Of a DNA stretch of 12,179 nt, positions 6,649 through 12,179 are shown in pieces. The notes beneath the pieces were generated by a model. That model was not told the DNA's origin, ran no database searches, and saw only the letters and a list, made by a program, of their open reading frames with translations. The stretch lies in NCBI GenBank assembly GCA_002869305.1, contig PKTC01000398.1:1-12179 (forward strand). Direction: 5' to 3'. Numbering within the stretch: the first letter of the stretch is position 1; the number at the start of each line of letters is the position of its first letter. This DNA is from Marinilabiliales bacterium. GTDB lineage: Bacteria; Bacteroidota; Bacteroidia; Bacteroidales; UBA12077. The position numbers were made by a program, and so were the translations under genes.

Positions 6649-6994
6649 ACATTTGTTAACCCGAAAAGATGAAGAGCTTATGGATAGAGCTGCACTCAAA
6701 AATAATTTACATGAAGTAGTTTTTCTGGAATCGATAGGAGGATTTACAAGGAAATATTGTGTGAATGGCAGAGAATTATTAGTCGAAAGTGGTATTAATC
6801 ACATGGAACAGATCTTACCTCATGATAAATTTTTTAAAATAAACGATTCTTTTATAATTAATGCCGATTATCTAAAAAGAATAAAAGCAAATGCTACTAA
6901 AAATGCAATATTGCATGGAGGTATAGAGTTGAGAATTGCTCAGGATAAGTACTGGGAATTTGTTAGTTTTTTAAGATTTAAATATAAAATATAA
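6644..6994 (+). CDS. Stand-alone LytTR DNA-binding protein (second copy)
   Basis: This 116-residue protein consists of a short N-terminal extension and a LytTR domain. The conserved blocks are VVFLESIGGF (25-34), HDKFFKINDSFIINADYLKRI (60-80) and AILHGGIELRIAQDKYWEF (88-106). It has no receiver domain. It is diverged from the copy 60 bases upstream but has the same layout, which suggests an old duplication or a heterodimer/tandem-site arrangement. The ATG at 6644 lies within a strong hairpin. An in-frame ATG at 6680 would give 104 residues and a slightly shortened LytTR N-terminus, and it cannot be excluded. The following 89-base gap before the exporter gene has no other frame of note. Confidence 0.85.
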   Translation: MEHLLTRKDEELMDRAALKNNLHEVVFLESIGGFTRKYCVNGRELLVESGINHMEQILPHDKFFKINDSFIINADYLKRIKANATKNAILHGGIELRIAQDKYWEFVSFLRFKYKI

Positions 6995-7083
6995 CATGTG
7001 TATTTTATTATCGACCTAGGAAATATATTTTTAGAAATAACATATAATCCCTAAATTAGGCATTTAATAAAACATACGCGAAA

Positions 7084-9285
7084 ATGCCTTTCCCCTTTTA
7101 TAAACAACTAGATGCTATGGATTGCGGGCCGTCATGTCTTCGGATGATCGCTAAATTCTATGGTAAAAATTACTCTTTACAAACCTTACGCGATAAAAGT
7201 TATATAACCCGCGAGGGAGTTTCTATGCTCGGAATAAGTGATGCGGCAGAAGCAATTGGTTTTCGAAGCAAGGGTGTTCGAATTTCTTTTGAGCAATTAA
7301 TAAATGAAGCACCTTTGCCGTGCGTAGCTCATTGGAAACAGAATCACTTTGTGGTCGTATATAAAATTTTAAAGAATAGAAAAGGTGAGGTAATTGTTTA
7401 TGTATCGGATCCTGCCCGGGGACTTATAAAATTTACTAAGGAGGAATTTCTATCAGCTTGGGCAAATACCAAAGAAGATGGAGAAGAAAAAGGATTGTGT
7501 TTATTACTAGAACCTACCTCAGATTTTTACCAAACCAAAGATGAAAAAGTTAATAAATCTGGCTTTAAGTTTTTATTTTCATATTTACGTCCATACAAAA
7601 AGATACTTACTCAATTAGTTTTAGGTTTATTGCTTGGAAGTTTACTGCAATTAATCTTTCCGTTCTTAACTCAGAGTATTGTAGATAAAGGCATAAATTA
7701 TCAGGATTTAAATTTTGTAACGCTAATTATTATTGCTCAGCTGGTGTTAATATTTTCTCGCACTATTGTCGAATTTATCCGAAGTTGGATTTTGTTGCAT
7801 CTGGGCACCAGAATTAATATATCATTAATATCAGATTTTTTAATAAAGTTAATGAAGCTCCCTATCGCGTTTTTCGATACAAAGATGATTGGAGATTTAA
7901 TTCAAAGAATTGGAGATCACAAGCGTATAGAAAGTTTTTTAACTTCATCAACTTTAAATATTCTATTTTCATTTATTACCTTGATTGTTTTTGGTATTGT
8001 GCTTCTGATATATAATGTCAATGTATTTTTAATCTTTCTTTTTGGTAGTTCGCTGTACACATTATGGGTATACTTATTCATGAAGAAAAGAAGAGATCTT
8101 GATAATCGCAAGTTTGCTCAATTATCTAGTAATCAAAATAATGTGATTCAGTTAATAACAGGCATGCAGGAGATTAAGCTGAACAATTGCGAAAAACAAA
8201 AGCGTTGGGAATGGGAAAATATACAGGCAAAATTGTTTAAAGTAAATATAGATAGCTTATCCTTAAACCAATATCAGCAAGCAGGAGGTGTATTTATTAA
8301 TGAAGTTAAAAATGTAATTATAACTTTTGTGGTGGCTAAAGCAGTTATTGATGGTAGCATGACATTGGGTATGATGTTGGCTGTGCAATATATCATTGGT
8401 CAGTTAAATAGTCCGATTAATCAGATGATTAGTTTTTTGCAAACTACACAAGACGCTAAAATTAGTCTTGAAAGATTAGGCGAAATTCATAATAAGGATA
8501 ATGAAGAAACTGACGAAGACCCCAAAATTGATATTTTACCTGATAGAAGAGAAATAAATATTAAAAAATTATTTTTTCAATATGAAGGACCGCATTCGCC
8601 ATTTGTTCTCGATGATGTGAATTTAAATATACCCGAAAAGAAGATTACAGCAATTGTAGGAACCAGTGGAAGTGGTAAAACAACTTTGGTTAAGCTACTA
8701 CTGGGCTTTTATAATCCTACCAAAGGAAAAATAACTTTGGGTGATTTATATTTAAACAACCTAAGTAATCGAATGTGGAGAGACAAATGTGGAGCTGTAA
8801 TGCAAGATGGCTTTATTTTCTCCGACACAATTGCAAAAAATATTGCAGTTACAGATGACTCGCCTGATCGCGAAAAATTATTGCATGCAGTAAGAGTTGC
8901 AAATATTCAGGAGTTTATAGAATCTTTGCCACTTGGTTACAACACAAAGATTGGACAAAATGGTGTTGGCTTGAGTCAGGGACAAAAGCAAAGAATATTA
9001 ATTGCACGAGCAGTCTATAAAAATCCGGAATTTATATTCTTTGACGAAGCAACGAATGCTCTGGATGCAAATAATGAAAGAATTATTATGGAAAATCTGG
9101 ATCAGTTTTTTAAAGGGAAAACGGTGGTAGTAGTAGCACATAGATTGAGTACTGTAAAAAATGCAGACCAGATAGTGGTTCTTGAGCAAGGAAAAATTGT
9201 TGAAACTGGAACACATAATCAGCTTTCGAAAAAGAAGGGTGCGTATTATGAGCTTGTTAAGAATCAACTTGAATTAGGAAATTAA
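7084..9285 (+). CDS. C39 peptidase-containing ABC exporter (PCAT; bacteriocin/pheromone type)
   Basis: This 733-residue bifunctional protease-transporter cuts double-glycine leaders in the cytoplasm and exports the released core. The C39 peptidase domain (about 1-145) keeps the Cys motif QLDAMDC (Q8, C14), the catalytic His in NHFVVVY (H88) and the Asp in SDPARG (D109). The membrane domain with about six helices spans roughly 165-455. The nucleotide-binding domain (about 490-733) has Walker A GTSGSGKTT (526-534), Q-loop Q574, signature LSQGQ (630-634), Walker B FIFFDEA (650-656) and H-loop H686. Length and order match the family. The ATG at 7084 places the Q/Cys motif at the usual distance from the N-terminus. 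The HlyD gene follows after 14 bases. The obvious substrate is the GG-leader peptide at 4430-4585; other precursors elsewhere in the genome are possible. Confidence 0.95.
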   Translation: MPFPFYKQLDAMDCGPSCLRMIAKFYGKNYSLQTLRDKSYITREGVSMLGISDAAEAIGFRSKGVRISFEQLINEAPLPCVAHWKQNHFVVVYKILKNRKGEVIVYVSDPARGLIKFTKEEFLSAWANTKEDGEEKGLCLLLEPTSDFYQTKDEKVNKSGFKFLFSYLRPYKKILTQLVLGLLLGSLLQLIFPFLTQSIVDKGINYQDLNFVTLIIIAQLVLIFSRTIVEFIRSWILLHLGTRINISLISDFLIKLMKLPIAFFDTKMIGDLIQRIGDHKRIESFLTSSTLNILFSFITLIVFGIVLLIYNVNVFLIFLFGSSLYTLWVYLFMKKRRDLDNRKFAQLSSNQNNVIQLITGMQEIKLNNCEKQKRWEWENIQAKLFKVNIDSLSLNQYQQAGGVFINEVKNVIITFVVAKAVIDGSMTLGMMLAVQYIIGQLNSPINQMISFLQTTQDAKISLERLGEIHNKDNEETDEDPKIDILPDRREINIKKLFFQYEGPHSPFVLDDVNLNIPEKKITAIVGTSGSGKTTLVKLLLGFYNPTKGKITLGDLYLNNLSNRMWRDKCGAVMQDGFIFSDTIAKNIAVTDDSPDREKLLHAVRVANIQEFIESLPLGYNTKIGQNGVGLSQGQKQRILIARAVYKNPEFIFFDEATNALDANNERIIMENLDQFFKGKTVVVVAHRLSTVKNADQIVVLEQGKIVETGTHNQLSKKKGAYYELVKNQLELGN

Positions 9286-9299
9286 TTCTTATTAGAAAG

Positions 9300-10622
9300 A
9301 TGAAATTAAGTAAAGAAGAAATTGAAAAAATAGAACTAAGGTCAGAGGAAGTTCAGGAAATCCTAACTCGTCCTCCAAAATGGATAGTTAGGTGGGGTAT
9401 TACAATAATTTTAGTAGTTATTGCAATGATAATTGTAGGGAGCTGGTTTTTTAAATATCCTACCATTATTAGTGCTGAAATTGTTTTAACAACTGAGAAT
9501 CCTCCAGCTCCTATCCTGGCTAAAATAACTGGAAAGATTCAAAATTTATATATAAAGAATAATGAAAGGGTTTTAAAAGATCAAATAATTGGTGTAATTG
9601 AAAATCCTGGAGACTATAATTCGGTTGAAGAGCTTGCAGATAAAATGTTGGCATTTAAAGTTAAATTCGAGCCAGGTGAAACAATGCTATTAAATTTTAA
9701 GAGCTATAGATTAGGTGATATTCAGAATTCTTATTCCAGATTTAGTAAACACCTGGATGATTATAACAAAACTATTCGGTTGAACTATCACCAACGAAAG
9801 GTGGAATTATATCAAAACGAATTGGATAAATATGATCATTATTTAAATAATTTAAAAAATCAGACCGGTATTTTAAAGGAGGAGTTGGAACTAACGCGGA
9901 AACAATATCTTAGAGATTCTATTTTGTTTTCACAAGTATTATTGTCCGAATCAGATTTGGAGCAATCAAAGTCTCTCTTACTTTCTAAAGAATACAGTTT
10001 GGAACAAAATATCTCATCCATATCAAATACTGAAATACAACTTGAAAATATTAATCAAGCTATTCTTGAACTTAAACTACAACAAGAAAAACTAATTAAT
10101 GAACAAATTACATTAATTGAAGAATCATACGAAAATCTTTTATCAGCTATAGAATCCTGGAAACACGATTATGTATTGATTTCACCAACAGAGGGTATTG
10201 TTACTTTTAATGAATATTGGAACGAAAACCAAACGGTTAGGGCAGGAGAAACAGTTATAACTATAATTCCTGAAGATGAGGGAGAAATTGTTGGGAAAGT
10301 TAAGCTTGATTTTCAAGGCGCAGGTAAAGTTAAAAATGGGCAGCAAGCAAATATTCAATTTGCAAATTATCCATACATGGAATTTGGTATGGTTAAAGGT
10401 GTTGTGAAATCCATTTCGCTTGCACCTAGCAATAATTTTTATACATTGGAAATAGAATTACCTGATGGTTTAAAAACTTTTTATGGTATTGATCTTGATT
10501 TTAAGCAGGAAATGCAGGGTACCGCTGAAATAATTACGGAAGATATTCGATTAATTGAGAGAATAATTAGGCCACTAAGATTCGTTTTGCATAAAAATAC
10601 TAAGTTTGGTGCTAAAAAATAA
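9300..10622 (+). CDS. HlyD-family membrane fusion (periplasmic adaptor) protein
   Basis: This 440-residue adaptor should link the C39-ABC exporter to an outer-membrane channel of the TolC type. A cytoplasmic N-terminus of about 29 residues precedes one membrane helix (about 30-51). A lipoyl half-motif follows (about 60-105, with APILAKITGKIQNLYIKNNE), then a long alpha-hairpin/coiled coil (about 160-285). The second lipoyl half is at 290-325 (LISPTEGIVTFNE), and the beta-barrel and membrane-proximal region runs to about 415. The C-terminus (RLIERIIRPLRFVL) is typical of bacteriocin-type HlyD proteins. It starts 14 bases after the transporter stop, so the two are co-transcribed. No TolC-like gene is in the window, so a shared outer-membrane channel from elsewhere is implied. 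Confidence 0.92.
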   Translation: MKLSKEEIEKIELRSEEVQEILTRPPKWIVRWGITIILVVIAMIIVGSWFFKYPTIISAEIVLTTENPPAPILAKITGKIQNLYIKNNERVLKDQIIGVIENPGDYNSVEELADKMLAFKVKFEPGETMLLNFKSYRLGDIQNSYSRFSKHLDDYNKTIRLNYHQRKVELYQNELDKYDHYLNNLKNQTGILKEELELTRKQYLRDSILFSQVLLSESDLEQSKSLLLSKEYSLEQNISSISNTEIQLENINQAILELKLQQEKLINEQITLIEESYENLLSAIESWKHDYVLISPTEGIVTFNEYWNENQTVRAGETVITIIPEDEGEIVGKVKLDFQGAGKVKNGQQANIQFANYPYMEFGMVKGVVKSISLAPSNNFYTLEIELPDGLKTFYGIDLDFKQEMQGTAEIITEDIRLIERIIRPLRFVLHKNTKFGAKK

Positions 10623-10626
10623 AAAC

Positions 10627-11349
10627 ATGTTATCACATCCTTCAAGCGTATATAACTTTCAGATAAAGTCCTATCATTCAGATCAGGATGGAAAACTAAC
10701 ATTATTTTCGTTGTTCCATTTTTTACAGGAATGTGCCTGGGATAATGCCCGACTGAATAATTTTGGGTATGAGTTTTTGAAAGAGAATAAAGCATTCTGG
10801 GTTTTGTCTCGCATATTAGTTTATATGGATCATTACCCAAACTGGAAAGAAGAAATACAAATAAAAACCTGGCCAAAAGGTACTGATGGGATATTTGCTT
10901 TACGCGACTTTGAGATTATCTTGAATGATATGGTCATTGGTCGTGTAACTACTTCGTGGTTAATATTAGATATGGACACAAGGAGACCTCGTAAGTTGGA
11001 TGGCTTCAACTTCTTTCATGAGAATTTTATGCAAGAGGAGGCAATTCCAAAGAAACTTGAGAAAATTGTTTTAAATGGGGATCCTAAAATATTGGAAAGT
11101 AGAAAGGTTTATTACAGTGATTTAGATGTAAATAGACATGTAAATAATGCCAGTTATGTGAGGTGGATTCTTGATTCATACTTTTCTGCTAACCACCTGA
11201 ATAGTATTAGGGAATTCGAGATTAATTTTATTTCAGAGATTTCGTTGAATGACGAATTCACTGTCCACTCAGTAGGGAATGAAGATGATAAATATTTTAT
11301 CATAAAAAATAGTAAGAACAGAGATGTGTGTAAAGCAAGAATAAAATAA
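10627..11349 (+). CDS. Acyl-ACP thioesterase (double hot-dog fold)
   Basis: This 240-residue enzyme is of the FatA/FatB-like bacterial family that hydrolyses acyl-ACP to free fatty acid. The N-terminal hot-dog half (about 1-125) includes HFLQECAWDNARLNNFG and the TWPKGTDGIFALRDFEI block. The C-terminal half carries the catalytic motif YYSDLDVNRHVNNASYVRW (D167, N169, H171), with a downstream Glu (E204) at the distance expected for the fourth catalytic residue. I chose the ATG at 10627; a TTG at 10606 overlaps the HlyD gene and adds no domain. Only 4 bases separate it from the HlyD stop, so it is probably on the same transcript. A role in the peptide system is not shown by the sequence, and the enzyme may simply be a lipid-metabolism gene at the operon end. 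Confidence 0.9.
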   Translation: MLSHPSSVYNFQIKSYHSDQDGKLTLFSLFHFLQECAWDNARLNNFGYEFLKENKAFWVLSRILVYMDHYPNWKEEIQIKTWPKGTDGIFALRDFEIILNDMVIGRVTTSWLILDMDTRRPRKLDGFNFFHENFMQEEAIPKKLEKIVLNGDPKILESRKVYYSDLDVNRHVNNASYVRWILDSYFSANHLNSIREFEINFISEISLNDEFTVHSVGNEDDKYFIIKNSKNRDVCKARIK

Positions 11350-11350
11350 A

Positions 11351-11376
11351 AACCGGAATAATTGTTCCGGTTTTTT
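11351..11376. terminator. Bidirectional rho-independent terminator
   Basis: AACCGGAA (11351-11358) and TTCCGGTT (11365-11372) form an 8-base stem with a TAATTG loop. T runs follow on both strands: TTTTTT on plus, and TTTTATTTTATT on minus. It begins one base after the thioesterase stop and ends just before the stop of the convergent DUF3127 gene, so it serves both transcripts. Confidence 0.88.
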
Positions 11377-11379
11377 ATA

Positions 11380-11760
11380 TTAAAATGGTAAATCGTCTGG
11401 TTCATCAGATTCAGGAGGTATATCATCTAAAGAGGGAGGAGGAGTATTATCAAATCCCGCTTGTTCAGCCTGAAATTTTTCTATTCTCCAGGCATCCAGG
11501 TTTGTAAAATAATTTACTTTACCGTCGCGTTCCCATTTGTTTCCTCTAATATTGAAATTAACCTTTACCTCATCATTTAATTCAATGCTGTCAATTAAAT
11601 TGCATCTATCCTGTGTAAGTTGGAATTTAATATGATCCGTAAATTCCATTCCACCATTCGATTCGGTTTTTTCTATTACAAATTCTCGTTTTTTAAATCG
11701 ATCATTTACCTGAACCGTATCGTATTTCTCTATAACTTTACCTGTAATCTCGAAACTCAT
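11380..11760 (-). CDS. DUF3127 family OB-fold-like protein with acidic SSB-like tail
   Basis: This 126-residue protein belongs to the DUF3127 family, found mainly in Bacteroidota. The N-terminal 95 residues are beta-rich (SFEITGKVIEKYDTVQV, REFVIEK, HIKFQLTQDRCNLID, DEVKVNFNIRGNKWE), consistent with an OB fold as in single-stranded-DNA-binding proteins. The C-terminus is a flexible Pro/Asp/Glu-rich tail ending in DDLPF, nearly identical to the DDIPF tip by which SSB recruits its partners. A nucleic-acid role is inference from fold and tail. The ATG at 11760 lies one base after the stop of the upstream cyclophilin frame, so the two were likely translated from one mRNA. Confidence 0.85.
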   Translation of the reverse strand: MSFEITGKVIEKYDTVQVNDRFKKREFVIEKTESNGGMEFTDHIKFQLTQDRCNLIDSIELNDEVKVNFNIRGNKWERDGKVNYFTNLDAWRIEKFQAEQAGFDNTPPPSLDDIPPESDEPDDLPF

Positions 11761-11761
11761 T

Positions 11762-12179
11762 TTACTCTTCGTTAATTATTATTTTCTCGATTTTATCACC
11801 AGCACTAATCTCATCAATAACTTCAAGACCTTCATATACTTTTCCGAAAACGGTATGATTACGGTCTAAATGTTGAGTATTTTCCCGGTTATGACAAATA
11901 AAGAATTGTGAGCCACCTGTATCTCTTCCGGCATGAGCCATAGAAAGAACTCCTTTGTCGTGATACTGATTTTCACCATCCAGTTCACATTTAATGGTAT
12001 AACCTGGTCCACCCATTCCAGTTCCATCAGGACAACCACCTTGTATAACAAAATTAGGAATTACTCTATGAAAAGTGAGTCCATCGTAAAATCCTTCTTT
12101 TGATAGCTTTACAAAATTTTCAACTGTACCAGGTGCATCTTATTCGAAGAAGTTTACTTTCATGGTACCTTTTTATGTA
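11762..12179 (-). pseudogene. Cyclophilin-type peptidyl-prolyl isomerase, frame interrupted by stop codons and cut by the window edge
   Basis: The minus-strand frame reads as a small cytoplasmic cyclophilin: DAPGTVENFVKLSKEGFYDG, then LTFHRVIPNFVIQGG (active-site Arg and Phe), GVLSMAHAGRDTGGSQFFI and HLDRNHTVFGKVYEGLEVID. It ends at 11762. Toward its N-terminus the frame contains TAA at 12140-12142, where the family normally has a Glu (FFE-stop-DAPG). A second TAA lies further up at about 12173-12175, before KGTMKVNFFE. The first ATG after the inner stop is at 12016 and would yield 84 residues without the catalytic Arg segment. Either the gene is inactivated or two bases near the sequence end are wrong; each stop needs only one substitution. 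The N-terminal residues beyond 12179 are not visible. Confidence 0.7.

Noticed and set aside
7015..7060. Small palindromes CCTAGG and CCTAAATTAGG before the exporter gene as an operator
   Set aside because: They are short, unlike each other in spacing, and expected by chance in AT-rich DNA; no supporting repeat elsewhere.
8998..9267. Minus-strand 89-codon frame within the exporter gene
   Set aside because: It is antisense to the conserved ABC ATPase motifs, which fully explain the sequence.
1..12179. CRISPR arrays, insertion sequences, tRNA or rRNA genes
   Set aside because: No spaced identical repeats, transposase motifs, terminal inverted repeats or cloverleaf-like stretches were seen.

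Overview
The window looks like an AT-rich chromosomal segment of a Bacteroidota bacterium. The protein families fit best with the marine/anaerobic Marinilabiliales-Marinifilaceae type, but that is an impression from family content and not a measured placement. Supporting signs are weak Shine-Dalgarno sequences, a DUF3127 protein (a Bacteroidota family), a membrane anti-sigma-like TPR protein paired with a sigma factor, and signal peptides ending in the style ...IAQ.

Layout. Positions 1-144 hold the terminator of an off-window gene. Positions 145-1448 are a two-gene operon: an ECF-like sigma factor, overlapping by one base with a single-pass membrane protein that has periplasmic TPRs. It meets tail to tail, with a 12-base overlap, a 927-residue TPR-CHAT protease-like protein on the minus strand (1437-4220). 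A roughly 210-base divergent control region follows. After it comes a second, larger plus-strand cluster: a 51-residue double-glycine-leader peptide (4430-4585, not previously delimited because it is so short), a paralogue of the TPR membrane anchor (4685-5434), a histidine-kinase-like protein with a ruined ATP-binding domain (5463-6221), two receiver-less LytTR DNA-binding proteins (6230-6583 and 6644-6994), a C39-peptidase ABC transporter (7084-9285) and an HlyD-type adaptor (9300-10622). An acyl-ACP thioesterase (10627-11349) follows only 4 bases later and ends in a bidirectional terminator. On the other side of that terminator, on the minus strand, are a DUF3127 protein with an SSB-like acidic tail and a cyclophilin reading frame. 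The cyclophilin frame is interrupted by in-frame stops at the window edge.

How the genes may work together. The peptide has the complete leader pattern recognised by C39 peptidases, and the transporter keeps the catalytic Cys, His and Asp. The simplest reading is that the transporter cleaves after Gly-Gly and exports a 16-residue, strongly acidic, cysteine-free peptide through the HlyD adaptor. The genes between the peptide and its exporter are all regulatory in character (membrane TPR anchor, pseudo-kinase, two LytTR proteins). The locus therefore resembles a peptide-pheromone or bacteriocin circuit of the ComC/ComD/ComE/ComAB type, but the sensor kinase and receiver domains are missing or degenerate. 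The paralogous TPR anchors link this cluster to the adjacent sigma/CHAT module. That the two modules form one system is inference.
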